A stretch of DNA of 64,000 nucleotides from assembly GCF_905171765.1 (NCBI RefSeq), contig NC_053392.1:406142565-406206564 (forward strand). The letters run 5' to 3'. The stretch is from Bufo bufo (Eukaryota > Chordata > Amphibia > Anura > Bufonidae). Below the pieces are notes generated by a model. That model was given only the letters and a program-made list of their open reading frames with translations, had not been told where the DNA came from and made no database searches. Position numbers and translations under genes: made by a program. Positions 45,450-56,730 of this stretch are shown piece after piece; positions within the stretch are counted from its first letter, which is position 1; each line of letters starts with the position of its first letter.

Positions 45450-46807
45450 GTGACCACCACTTCGGTGGAAGAGGGGGAGACAACCCCTCTAACTGTGATG
45501 GTGGGAGACGTGGAGGACTTGCCGCCAGGTCCGGAGTTGGCAGACCTCAACATCTCCGGAGATAACTTTGTCACACCACAGCACCACGACCCGACTCTAT
45601 CTCGAGCCTGGGAAAATGTGGTAGTAGTTGAGGTTGAACCGCAACAACCGGGGGCCGAGTCTTTGTTCCCCCATTTTGTGATTCAACAGGAGATGCTTTA
45701 TTGGGTAAATCAACTTCAGGGTGAGCATATTAAACAGCTGGTGGTGCCCAAGGCGTATGGCAAGTTCGTTTTGGAGTTAGCACACCAACATGTTCTTGGG
45801 GGACACCTGGACAGCAGAAAGCACAGGAACGGATTCTACAGTGGTTCTACTGGCCCAGTGTGTTCAGAGAGGTGGAAGAGTATTGCAAGTCTTGCCCAAC
45901 TTGCCAGATAACCAGCCCCCAGCCACATTTCCGTAGTCCCCTGGTCCCTCTCCTGATTATTGAGGTTCCATTCGAGCGGATCGCTATGGATCTCATAGGC
46001 CCAGTACCGAAGTCCGCTAGAGGGCACCAACACATCTTAGTTGTCCTCGACTGCGCCACTCGGTACCTGGAGGTGGTGCCGCTGCGTCATACATCAGCCA
46101 AACTCCTAGCTAAGGAGTTAATGGAGATGTTTTCTCGAGTGGGTCTGCCTAAGGAGGTTCTGACTGACCAAGGAACCCCGTTTATGTCCAAGGTCATGAG
46201 GGAACTCTGTAAGCTGCTTCACATAAAACAGCTTTGGACGTCTGTGTATCATCTGCAAACGGATGGCCTGGTAGAGAGGTTTAATCAAACACTAAAAAGT
46301 ATGTTAAAGAGTGGTGTCTAAGGATGGGACGGACTCGGACTTTCTTCTGCCCTATCTCATGTTCGCAATGCGAGAAGTGCCCCCAGCAGACACCCTCATG
46401 GTCTTTTGGACGTCGCCAAAGAGGTATGGGAACAACAGCCCACACCGCACAAAAGTGTTGTTGAGTATGTCACCCAGATGCAGGGATGGATGGAAACAGT
46501 GTTGCCTCTGGTTAGGGAGCATATGGGGGCAGCACAGCGTGCCCAGAGTAGGGTCTATAATAGACAGGCTTGGGTCCGGAACTTTAACCCAGGTGATTGG
46601 GTGTTAGTTCTGGTACCCACCATAGACAGTAAGTACCAAGCTAGGTGGCAGGGGCCCTACGAGGTACTTGAAAAAATTGCAGAGGTAGATTACAAGGTAC
46701 ATCTGCCAGGGAGGCGAAAGCCGGAGCAGGTGTACCATGTGAATCTGCTCAAACCCTGGAAAGATAGGGAAACCTGTACGGAAGACAACCATGACCAGGG
46801 TTCCTAG
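45450..46807 (+). pseudogene. Gmr1-like integrase remnant
   Basis: The zinc-binding HHCC domain (LELAHQHVLGGHLDSRK; EEYCKSCPTCQ) spans about 45770-45910. The catalytic core has D in ERIAMDLIGPVP, D in VLTDQGTPF and E in HLQTDGLVERFNQTLK (45950-46300). The C-terminal part carries AQSRVYNRQAW, NFNPGDWVLVLVP and a chromodomain-like tail region (YHVNLLKPWKD) to 46807. Frameshifts occur near 45850, 46310 and 46410. Its position upstream of the reverse transcriptase defines the unusual gene order. Confidence 0.8.
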
Positions 46808-46929
46808 GGGAAGAGGTTTCGACCCCTTTGTCTGAAGCAAGTGAAGAGACTGCCACAGTGAAAATTGCTGACAGCCTCTCCTCTAAACAGGCTTAGGAAG
46901 CCAGGGAGTTCATTAGTCGGAACACGGAT

Positions 46930-48281
46930 GTGTTCTCAGACCTCCCTGGATGCACGTCCATAATCCGGCATGACATTGTCACTGAGCCTCAGGAAAAAGT
47001 CTGGTTAAAACCATACCGGGTACCCGAGGCTCGGCAACAAGCCATCGCGGAGGAAGTACAGCTAATACTCCAGCCAAGTGTCATCGAGGAATCAAAAAGT
47101 GAATGGGCCAGTCCGATAGTTTTAATACCCAAGCCGGATGGGACATTGCGGTTCGCAAACTGAATGAGGTGTCCAAGTTTGACGCGTATCCAATGCCCCG
47201 AGTAGATGAGCTTATTGAGAAGTTAGGCCAAGCCCGGTATTTTTCTGTGTTGGACCTCACCAAAGGGAACTAGCAGGTACCCTAGACGGAGGCTGCCAAG
47301 GAAAAAATGGCTTTCATCATGCCAGAGGGGCTGTATTAGTACAAGGTATTACCCTTTGGTCTACATGGCGTTCCCGCCACGTTTCAAAGACTAATGGACA
47401 TTGTACTCCGTCCACATCATCAGTACGCTTCGGCGTACCTGGACCATATCGTTGTCCATAGCACCGACTGGGAAAGTCACCTACCTAAAGTACAGGCTGT
47501 ATGTAGTCGACTGCCTTAGGAAGGTTGTCTTAACCGCTAACCCAAAAAAGTGCACAATAGAGTTAGAAGAGACCAAGTACCTGGGGTATGTAATTGGGCG
47601 TGGAATAATCAAACCTCAGGTGAACAAAATTGAGGCAATTAGAAATTGTGCCCCGACCTGTCACTACTCGGCAAGTAAAGTCGTTCCTGGGTATGGTGGG
47701 GTACTATATGAGGTTTGTCCCCAATTTTGCTACAGTCGCCACACCATTGACAGGCCTTTTAAAGAACGCAAGTCAGTGACGTTCCAGTGCAATGAGCAGG
47801 TGGAAAAGGCTTTCTCCACTTTGAAGTCGGCCCTGTGTTGGTCCCCGGTATTGGTGACGCCCGACTTCAAGAGGGAGTTTGTGGTACAGAACGATGCCTC
47901 TGAAGTAGGCCTCGGAGCTGTACTTTCTCAGGACATCAATGGTGAGGAATATCCTGTTGTTTTCCTGAGCCAAAAGCTTACCCAGCTTAGACTAGGTATA
48001 GTATAGTGGAGAGAGAGTGCCTGGCCATCAAGTGGGCACTCAAGTCTCTCCGCTATTATCTAATGGGGAGAAAGTTCAGTCTAGTGACCGACCACTCACC
48101 TCTCAAGTGGATGAGCCAAGCCAAAGAGAGGAATGCTTGGGTCACCAGATGGTTCTTGTCTGTTGAACATAAGGCAGGCAGGTTACAGGGAAACGTGGAT
48201 GCCCTGTCCCACGTACACTGTCTGGCAAGTGTTCACCCCCTCAGGGTTGAACAAAGGGGGGAGGTATGTAGGAAGGTGTAA
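46930..48281 (+). pseudogene. Gmr1-like reverse transcriptase/RNase H remnant
   Basis: Reverse transcriptase pieces: KPYRVPEARQQAIAEEVQ, SEWASPIVLIPKPDGTLRF, DAYPMPRVDELIEKLG, YFSVLDLTKGN and AYLDHIVVHS. The last replaces the catalytic YLDD by YLDH, so the active site is lost. The RNase H region follows: FKREFVVQNDASEVGLGAVL, ERECLAIKWALKSLRYYLMG, SLVTDHSPLKWM and VEHKAGRLQGNVDALSH. Several stops and frameshifts. The RNase H end is close to the 3' LTR, confirming that integrase does not follow it. Confidence 0.8.
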
Positions 48282-48821
48282 GGGTCTGTCATTGACGGAA
48301 GGTATGTGTCACCGAGATTCCTGGCCTCGGTGAGGTAAGAGCCGGTAATTATAAGTGTCAGCGGCAGTTAGTGCTGACTGAGATTATTTGTTATTTAGTA
48401 TGGCTGTAGAGCCGATCCGGGCCGGCTCTTACTGGGAGCAGCCAAAGTGCAGGGTGGGTGGCTGCATCCCACGTTCCAGGTCGGGTTTTGGTTTGGGTTA
48501 TAAAAACCCAGCCAGCAGTCTCAGGTGTGTGGATTATCCTCCATCTGAGAGTAAAGCTGTGGAGTACTCTATGCTGAGGACTGCAAACAGGCGTGCAGGC
48601 CGCCTGGAAGCCTGCCAGTGAAAATTGTCTGTGGCTGAGCATATAGCCGGTTGTGAACTGACACCTAGGATTCCAGGTGACCATTGTTTTGTTTTTCTGT
48701 GAACAAGCACAAAGACTTTAATGTTATTATGTTTTGCTGTGTGTGAACAACCACCAAGTCTGTTGTGTTTTTGCTGAGTGTGAATAAAACAACTGAAGTT
48801 AATTTGCAACCTGGTTCCTTG

Positions 48822-50385
48822 CAGAAAAGTATTGCAGTAACACATGTTTTGCTATACATGTTTATTCCCTTTGTTTGTATTGGAACAAAACCAAAAATGG
48901 GAGGAAAAAAAGCAAATTTGACATAATGTCACACCAAACTCCAAAAATGGGCTGGACAAAATTATTGGCACCCTTTCAAAATTGTGGATAAATAAGATTG
49001 TTTCAAGCATGTGATGCTCCTTTAAACTCACCCGGAGCAAGTAACAGGTGTGGGCAATATAAAAATCACACATGAAAGTAGATAAAAAGGAGAGAAGTTC
49101 ACTTAGTCTTTGCGCGCCACACTAAGCATGAACAACAGAAAGAGGAGAAGAGAACTGTCTGAGGACTTGAGGACCAAAATTGTGGGAAAATATCAACAAT
49201 CTCAAGGTTACAAGTCCATCTCCAGAGATCTAGATTTGTGTTTTTCCACAGTGCGCAACATTATCAAGAAGTTTGCAACCTATGGCACTGTAGCTAACCT
49301 CCCTGGGCGTGGACGGAAGAGAAAAATTTATGAAAGGTGTCAACACAGGGTAGTCTGGATGGTGGATAAGCAGCCCCAAACAAGTTCCAAAGATATTTAA
49401 GCTGTCGTGCATGATCAGGGAGCATCAGTGTCAGCGCGAACTATCCGTCGACATTTAAATGAAATTAAACGCTATGGCAGGAGACCCAGGAGGACCCCAC
49501 TGCTGACACAGAGACATAAAAAAGCAAGACTACATTTTGAAAAAAAATGAACTTGAGTAAGCCAAAATCCTTTTGGGAAAACGTCTTGTGGACAGATGAG
49601 ACCAAGATAGAGCTTTTTGGTAAAGTACATCATTCTACTGTTTACCGAAAACGGAATGAGGTCTACAAAGAAAAGAACACAGTACCTACAGTGAAATATG
49701 GTGGAGGTACAATCATGTTTTGAGGTCGTTTTGCTGCCTCTGGCACTGGATGCCTTAAATGTGTGCAAGGCATCATGAAATCTGAGAATTATCAATGGAT
49801 TTTGGGTCGCACTGTAGAGCCCAGTGTCAGAAAGCTAGGTTTGCGTCCGAGATCTTGGGTCTTCCAGGAGGACAATGACCCCAAACATAAGTCAAAAAGC
49901 ACCCAGAAATGGATGGCAACAAAGCGCTGGAGAATTCTGAAGTGGCCAGCAATGAGTTCAGATCTAAATCCCATTGAACACCTGTGGAGAGATTTTAAAA
50001 TTGCTGTTGGGAAAAGGCGCTCTTCCAATAAGAGATAACTGGAGCAGTTTGCTAAGGAAGAGTGGTCCTAAATTCCGCGTGAGAGGTGTCAGAAGCTTAT
50101 TGATGGTTATAGGAAGCAACTGATTTCAGTTATTTTTTCCAAAGGGTGTGCAACCAAATATTAAGTTAAGGGTGCCAATAATTTTGTCCAGCCCATCTTT
50201 GGAGTTTGGTGTGACATTATGTTCAATTTGCTTTTTTTCCTCCCTTTTTTGGTTTTGTTCCAATACACACAAAGGGAATAAACATGTGTATAGCAAAACA
50301 TGTGTTACTGCAATACTTTTCTGTGAGAAATACTTCATTTTCTTGAAAAATTTCAGGGATGCCAACATTTACGGCCATGACTGTG
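48822..50385. mobile_element. Tc1 element, left end lost
   Basis: The right end is intact (CGGCCATGACTGTG, TA at 50386-50387), with inner inverted repeats shared by both sides (GTATTGGAACAAAACC; GACATAATGTCACACC; AAAATTATTGGCACCC). The left side starts inside the repeat at GCAGAAAAGTATTGCAG, abutting the truncated LTR. About 75 bases of the Tc1 end and the last part of the LTR are missing, so one deletion probably removed both. Confidence 0.85.
49110..50155 (+). pseudogene. Tc1 DD34E transposase pseudogene
   Basis: N-terminal part 49110-49400 (RELSEDLRTKIVGKYQQSQG; LPGRGRKRK, an AT-hook-like site). A stop follows near 49400, then ASVSARTIRRHLNEIK. The catalytic first-Asp region is frameshifted (49560-49620). 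D and E motifs are readable at 49763-50038 (FQEDNDPKHKSKST; SSDLNPIEHLW, 34 apart). Stops near 50038 and 50070. Inactive. Confidence 0.88.
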
Positions 50386-50395
50386 TATATTTGTG

Positions 50396-51540
50396 ATGAG
50401 CGGGAGGTGCCATATTAGATTTTGACGAAATTTGCGAATATTCGCTTGAATATTCATCTCATATTCGTCGAAATCGAATATTCGTCATTATTCTAGTTAT
50501 CGCGATTAATATGCGATTTAAATAATCGCGTATTGCGATTTTAACTTAAGGTAACTTTCCTATTGGTTTGATATCTAGAATTAGCGAAGATGACGAATAT
50601 GACGAATGTATTCGCCATATTCCTCAAAACAAAGATAACGAAGTATTCTCCATCTTCGTTTTAGCTCCATATTCATCAACTTCGCTAATTCTAGCAATCA
50701 AATAGGAAAGTTGACTAGAGACAGCTAAGTTTTTAATTCGCTATGCGATAATATCACTTTGCTTTTTTTTTAAATAAATAAAATAATTATAATACTTGAT
50801 AATTATTATAATTATTCTATTTATAAAAAAAAAAAAAGCTAAGTAATATAATCGCATAGCGAATGAAACACAGCCGTCTCTATAGTCAACTTTCCTATTT
50901 GATTGCTAGAATTAGCGAAGTTGATGAATATGGAGCTAAAACGAAGATGGAGAATACTTCGTTATCTTCGTTTTGAGTAATATGACGAATACATTTGTCA
51001 TATTCGTCATCTTCGCTAATTCGACCAAGCCAACCATAGTAAACCAGGTCTAAGTTGAAATTGCAATGCGATTACTTCAAGTTATATTAATCGAATTGCG
51101 ATTTCAACTTAGAGCTGTGTTTCTAATGGGTCAGCTTGCTAGAATTAACGAAGTTAACGAATATGGAATATAGCAGTGCTAAGTTGAAATCGCAATTCGA
51201 TTAATATAACTTGAAGTAATCGCATTGCGATTTCAACTTAATTCTCACATCCGACAGTACATTCTAGTATGGAGGCGTTCCCATGGGGATGGGGACGCTC
51301 CATGAGCATGGAAGTCGGCAGAAGCGGCAACGGGCACTGACTGGAACAGCCAGGAAGCCAGGAATTCTCAGGACAGGTAAGAACTACTTTTGGGAAGTGA
51401 GAAAGAAAAAAATATAACAATAAAAATAAAGAATATTCGAAATAGCGAATTTATAGTGCTATATTTGAAATATTCACGAATTAGCGAAGTGCCGATATTC
51501 GCTAAAAAAATTCGCTATTCGAATGTTCGCGCTCAACACT
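50396..51540. mobile_element. AT-rich palindromic element (ATTCGAATATTCG type)
   Basis: Arms of about 250 bp mirror each other around an AT-only centre near 50815. Landmarks are TCGCTAATTCTAGCAATCAA at 50680 against TTGATTGCTAGAATTAGCGA at 50899, and GGAGAATACTTCG with its inverse. The right end reads GAATGTTCGCGCTCAACACTA. A module of GGCGTTCCCATGG and GATGGGGACGC (51270-51300) is shared with the element at 7602. Noncoding. Confidence 0.7.
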
Positions 51541-51588
51541 AGTGTGTGTGTGTATGTATGTATATATATATATATATATATATACACA
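51541..51588. repeat. TG/TA microsatellite
   Basis: GTGTGTGTGTATG followed by GTATG and a run of about 13 TA dinucleotides ending in ACACACA. Confidence 0.9.
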
Positions 51589-51589
51589 C

Positions 51590-51810
51590 AAACAGATTAA
51601 GTATGAATGGCCACAGCACAGCAAGTGAACAAAACACACATGTGGATATATTAGACTGCCCTTTAATACTGAGTCTGACGCACATTAAGTCTATGTAAAA
51701 AAAAAATAACAGATTAAGTTTGAATGCTGCAGCAAGTGAACAAGATACACGCAGCGATATATTAGACCATCCTTTAATGTTGAGTCTGACGCACAGTAAA
51801 TATATATATA
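51590..51810. repeat. Second satellite, two units
   Basis: Two tandem units with CAGATTAAGT, GAACAAGATACACGCAGCGA, ATATTAGACC, CCTTTAATACTGAGTCTGAC and a TA-rich tail. The second unit is interrupted in its tail by the solo LTR at 51811. Confidence 0.88.
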
Positions 51811-52439
51811 ATGTGAGAAGGGCATGGATTGGGAGAACCGATATCTGCCATTGAAACCGTTAAACTATGTGTGGTAAGCCTTGGGTGTGTCTTTGGGAAC
51901 CGAAAAGTTAACCCAGACACAGGATAAGCAGGGTTGATAGTGTGTTTTGTCTATGTTGGCCATAGCTAATATAGACATATTTGTAAAATACGTACTGGGA
52001 CCTGCTTATACTGGAGTGAGTGAGGTTGGCAGTGGGACACTCACTCCACCCGGGCTTCGGTCCTGGGCTTTCATAGCCCACAGCTGAGAGTCACATGGGT
52101 CATTAGGGCCTAATTTACAGCTTAGTGTAGAGCTGAGCAGGGTGGCTATACCTGGAGAAGCTGACTGCTGAACCACAGAAGGTATTGCATGTGCCAACCA
52201 ATACTTGCCATTTGTACCCATGGGCCAAGTAGCCAATCCCACGTATAGTCAGGAACCGTGTTTTGTATTAGGTACTTGCTCCGCCGAGCAGGGTTTGTTT
52301 GTTTAAGCCTATTTGTTAAGGCTATGCTTATGTTTAAATATATGTGTGAAATAAAAACACTTAAATTGGACTTTATCCTGTCTGTGTACCTGCACAACTA
52401 CCAAGTGTCTACCAGAACGATCCCCCACAATAATAACAG
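51811..52439 (+). mobile_element. Solo LTR in second satellite
   Basis: A 629-bp sequence starting TGTGAGAAGGG and ending CGATCCCCCACA, flanked by ATAA (51807-51810 and 52440-52443). An intact satellite tail elsewhere (near 52525) reads ATATATAATAACAG, the predicted empty site. GAAATAAAAACAC near 52350 provides a polyadenylation signal in the plus direction. No retroviral genes. Confidence 0.8.
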
Positions 52440-52558
52440 ATTAAGTATGAATGCTGCAGTAGGTGAACAAGATACACGCAGCAATATATTAGACCGCCCT
52501 TTAATACTGAGTCTGACGCACAATAAATATATATATAATAACAGATTATGTCTGAATG
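52440..52558. repeat. Second satellite, unit plus partial
   Basis: One full unit and the start of the next. The last 15 bases (52544-52558) are duplicated at 62606-62620 as the target site of the Penelope-like element. Confidence 0.88.
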
Positions 52559-52931
52559 TAATTCAAGAAACGGGGGCACATCAAAAATAGGGGTAAGAGT
52601 GCCGGCACACGGTATAAAACACACTGTATGATTTAAAAGAGAAAGAATACCGAGATAATAGCCGCACATCTAAAAAAGTATGAAATTTATTAAGGACAAC
52701 AGACACGACAAGAAATAGTTAAAAACATTGTATACAATGAATCTGGGCCATGTGCGCTAATCATATACACATGCCCTCCTGACTCACCACAACACCATGA
52801 ACATTCCCCCACACATACAAATAAATAGAGAAGTAGAATGCATGTAATCCATCAACAATGAAATTATTGGAGAGCTGTAATACTTATCATTAAAGATGAC
52901 GTAGTGGGGGTATGTGTGGTGGTCAGGAAAC

Positions 52932-52980
52932 AAGCCCAACGCGTATCGCCAGGCTCTGCTGGCTTCCTCAGGGGTTCCTT
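52932..52980 (-). ncRNA. Hammerhead-like motif in Penelope element, one core change
   Basis: On the minus strand: CTGAGGA, stem II GCCAG pairing with CTGGC (loop CAGAGC), then GATACGCGTT. The conserved GAAA reads GATA, a core substitution expected to abolish cleavage. Its location in the 3' region of a Penelope-like element fits the known association of hammerheads with this class. Confidence 0.6.
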
Positions 52981-53229
52981 TTCCTGAATACCACAGTAGA
53001 TCCTTATATATGCACATAGTAATTACAAATAACCATCAAAATCACCTGTGTTTAGGCGGCAGAGTGGGACGTGGGGGCGGCAACCCTCCATGTAGGTGGT
53101 CATGGGAAGAAGAAGGGAGGAGACGAAAAAAGGAAAGGGGGCAACCCAGTGTAATCTGATGTGCGCTGTAGAAAGGCACTGACCATGATTCACTGATGAC
53201 GGCCTGTATAGCGGCCAGAAATGATGCGC

Positions 53230-53445
53230 ACCCATGTGTGCCGCCGAGCCGGCGCGTCCTGCGTTCCAAACCCCGGAAACAGCAGGGCGCGCATGCTCAA
53301 AAGGCACACACTGGGTGCCAAATACCAGAATGGAAGAGGCCCCATGTGTGCCGCCAAGCCGGCGTGTCTCTGCGTTCCAAACCCCGGAAACAGCAGGGCG
53401 CGCATGCTCACAAGGCACACACTGCGTGCCAAATACCGGAAGTGC
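53230..53445. repeat. Tandem duplication of about 111 bp
   Basis: Two adjacent copies of a segment from CCCATGTGTGCCGCC through CCAAACCCCGGAAACAGCAG and GGCACACACTG to GCCAAATACC, about 95% alike. It lies in the 3' region of the Penelope-like element. Several overlapping short frames on both strands are by-products. Confidence 0.88.
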
Positions 53446-55049
53446 TCCGTAATTGTTGGAATCAACATAGGCGCATACAAGGAAGAGGTCCCGCGGGCAA
53501 GGTGACATAGCAACGAACTGGGGGGGCATAAAAGAAAAGAAAAAAGAGGAAAAAAGAGGAAAAAAATTATAATAAATAAAAAACCAAAAAAGAAGGACCT
53601 AACCTAAAATTGATAGAAAATCTATCCATTGCATGAATATGCAGCAGTGGACTGTCGCAATATTATTAACCATAAAAGAGGGCTCCATGATTGTAAGAAT
53701 GGCCCCATAATGAGACACCATCTAGTCACATGTTCAGTCCAAAGCTGCATAAACAGCTGAAATAGTCAAAAAATTCATAATCTGTATCCCTTTACTGTGT
53801 GAAGAATATATATATAAACTCTATTACATAGATTATTCGTGCTTAACCACTTCAGCCCCCCTAGCTTAAACACCCTTAATGACCAGGCCACTTTTTACAC
53901 TTCTGACCTACCCTACTTTCACCGTTTATTGCTCGGTCATGCAACTTACCACCCAAATGAATTTTACCTCCTTTTCTTCTCACTAATAGAGCTTTCATTT
54001 GGTGGTATTTCATTGCTGCTGACATTTTTACTTTTTTTGTTATTAATCGAAATTTAACGATTTTTTTTTGCAAAAAAAAGACATTTTTCACTTTCAGTTG
54101 TAAAATTTTGCAAAAAAAAACGACATCCATATATAAATTTTTCTGTAAATTTATTGTTCTACATGTCTTTGATAAAAAAAAAATGTTTGGGTAAAAAAAA
54201 AAAATGGTTTGGGTAAAAGTTATAGCGTTTACAAACTATGGTACAAAAATGTGAATTTCCGCTTTTTGAAGCAGCTCTGACTTTCTGAGCACCTGTCATG
54301 TTTCCTGAGGTTCTACAATGGCCAGACAGTACAAACACCCCACAAATGACCCCATTTCAGAAAGTAGACACCCTAAGGTATTCGCTGATGGGCATAGTGA
54401 GTTCATAGAACTTTTTATTTTTTGTCACAAGTTAGCGGAAAATGATGATTTTTTTTATTTATTCATTTTTTTCTTACAAAGTCTCATATTCCACTAACTT
54501 GTGACAAAAAATAAAAACTTCCATGAACTCACTATGCCCATCAGCGAATACCTTGGGGTGTCTTCTTTCCAAAATGGGGTCACTTGTGGGGTAGTTATAC
54601 TGCCCTGGCATTCTAGGGGCCCTAATGTGTGGTAAGTAGTTTGAAATCAAAATCTATAAAAAAATGGCCGGTGAAATCAGAAAGGTGCTCTTTGGAATGT
54701 GGGCCCCTTTGCCCACCTAGGCTGCAAAAAAGTGTCACACATGTGGTATCTCCGTACTCAGGAGAAGTTGGGCAATGTGTTTTGGGGTGTCATTTTACAT
54801 ATACCCATGCTGGGTGAGAGAAATATCTCGGCAAATGACAACTTTTCCCAATTCTTTTATACAAAGTTGGCATTTGACCAAGATATTTATCTCACCCAGC
54901 ATGGGTATATGTAAAATGACACCCCAAAACACATTCCCCAACTTCTCCTGAGTACGGCGATACCACATGTGTGACACTTTTTTGCAGCCTAGATGCGCAA
55001 AGGTGCCCAAATCCCTTTTAGGAGGGCATTTTTAGACATTTGGATCCCT

Positions 55050-55540
55050 GTCATGGTCTTACCTTCTTGCTGTTCTCCTTCGTTTGACATGTGCTGGCGG
55101 CCATCTTGGTTTCTGGGTTTCTTGTAGCCTCCCACCCTGCGGCTCCTCCTTCCCACTGGGAGGAGCTGGATGCCTAGCTCATATATATAGGAGGTCTGTG
55201 GCTTCAGTTCCTTGCTTGGTCCTCCTGTGTTCACATGCTTCTAGACTGCTGCTGCTTCTGGTTCCTGATCCTGGTTTCGTCCGACTACCCTGCTGGTTCC
55301 TGATCCTGGTTTCGTCCGACTACCCTGCTGGTTCCTGATCCTGGCTTCGTCTGACTACCCTGCTGGTTCCTGATCCTGGCCTCGTCTGACTACCCTTCTG
55401 GTTCCTGACCTCTGGCTTCGCAAAGACTCTGCTTCGGTTTCGCCATCCGCTTGGACTTTTGCTTTACAGCTTTATTTTCAATAAAGCCTTCTTATTTTCA
55501 CTTATCTCTTGTTGTACGTCTGGTTCATGGTTCCTTGACA
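55050..55540 (+). mobile_element. Solo LTR inside piggyBac
   Basis: A 491-bp LTR, TGTCATGGTC to GGTTCCTTGACA, flanked by the exact 5-bp duplication ATCCC (55045-55049 and 55541-55545). It has a TATATATAGGAGG promoter box near 55185 and AATAAAG near 55489, so transcription is in the plus direction. It also contains four tandem 35-bp units (GCTGGTTCCTGATCC, TTTCGTCCGACTACCCT) at about 55256-55397. This is the youngest layer of a three-level nest. Confidence 0.92.
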
Positions 55541-56730
55541 ATCCCAGACTTCTTCTCACGCTTTAGGGCCCCTAAAAAGCCAGGGCAGTATAAATACCCT
55601 ACATGTGACCCCATTTTGGAAAGAAGACACCCCAAGGTATTCAATGAGGGGCATGGCGAGTTCATATAAAAAAAAAATATTTTGGCACAAGTTAGCGGAA
55701 ATTGATTTTTTGGGTTTTTTTCTCACAAAGTCTCCCTTTCCGCTAACTTGAGACAAAAATTTCAATCTTTCATGGACTCAATATGCCCCTCAGCGAATAC
55801 CTTGGGGTGTCTTCTTTCCAAAATGGTGTTATTTGTGGGGTGTTTGTACTGACCTGGCATTTGAGGGTCTCCGCAATCATTACATGTATGGCTAGCATTA
55901 GGAGTTTCTGCTATTCTCCTTATATTGAGCATACGGGTAATGAGATTTTTTTTTTCCGTTCAGCCTCTGGGCTGAAAGAAAAAATGAACGGCACAGATTT
56001 CTTCATTCGCATCGATCAATGTGGATGAAAAAATCTCTGCCAAAAAAAAAAAAAGGAGGGGAAAGGCGTCTGCCAGGACATAGGAGCTCCGCCCAACATC
56101 CATACCCACTTAGCCCGTATGCCCTGGCAAACCAGATTTATCCATTCACATCAATCGATGTGGATGAATAAATCATTGCCGGGATTTTTTTTTTTTTTTA
56201 TATATATACAAAGTGTTTGCCAAAGCATATGAACACTGCCGCCTCCTCAGCTCATATGCCTCGGCAAACGTATCTTTTACTGCATAGGAGAAATCTCATC
56301 TTGCAGCGCCGCATACACCGACTTGTGTGTAATCTGACAGCAGCGCAATGCTTCTGTCAGAATGCACATCAGTGCTGCAGCTAGTCGATCGGTTGGTCCA
56401 CCTGGAAGGTAAAAAAAAAAAAAAAAAACCAGACCGCAACGCAATAAATTTTATTAACTTTATAATCAATTTTGAACAGAACATATAAACTTTTTTTTAA
56501 CTTTTTGAACTGAAAGTTAACTTTTTTGCTTACTAGTGTTTTTTTTTTTTTTTTTTACCTTTATAGGACAAACCTCTCCTTCCCCATGGGACAATGTGCA
56601 AAGCGCAAATCGGCCAAAGATGTGGCGAAGTACATTATGCACTTTATCCCAGGTGAAAGGAGAGGTTTGCAGTAGCTGTGAGTGTAAGGGCCCTAATAGC
56701 CCTGTGTGCCCGTCCTGTGAGATGCAATCC

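Larger units (their letters stand above)
44459..48821 (+). mobile_element. Gmr1-like LTR retrotransposon without gag
   Basis: The 5' LTR runs 44459-45012 and the 3' LTR 48255-48821 (truncated), both with GTAGGAAGGTG, GGGTCTGTCATTGACGG, TATAAAAACCCAGCCAG and GAAGTTAATTTGCAACC. The 3' LTR is preceded by a purine tract AAAGGGGGGAGG. The order read along the plus strand is protease, integrase, reverse transcriptase, RNase H. That is the Copia-like order described for Gmr1 elements within Ty3/Gypsy, not the usual Gypsy order. Protease coding begins about 30 bases after the 5' LTR, so gag is deleted. Confidence 0.82.

Noticed and set aside
53196..53529. Several overlapping frames up to 168 codons
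   Set aside because: Generated by a GC-rich 111-bp tandem duplication in the Penelope 3' region; no homology recognised.
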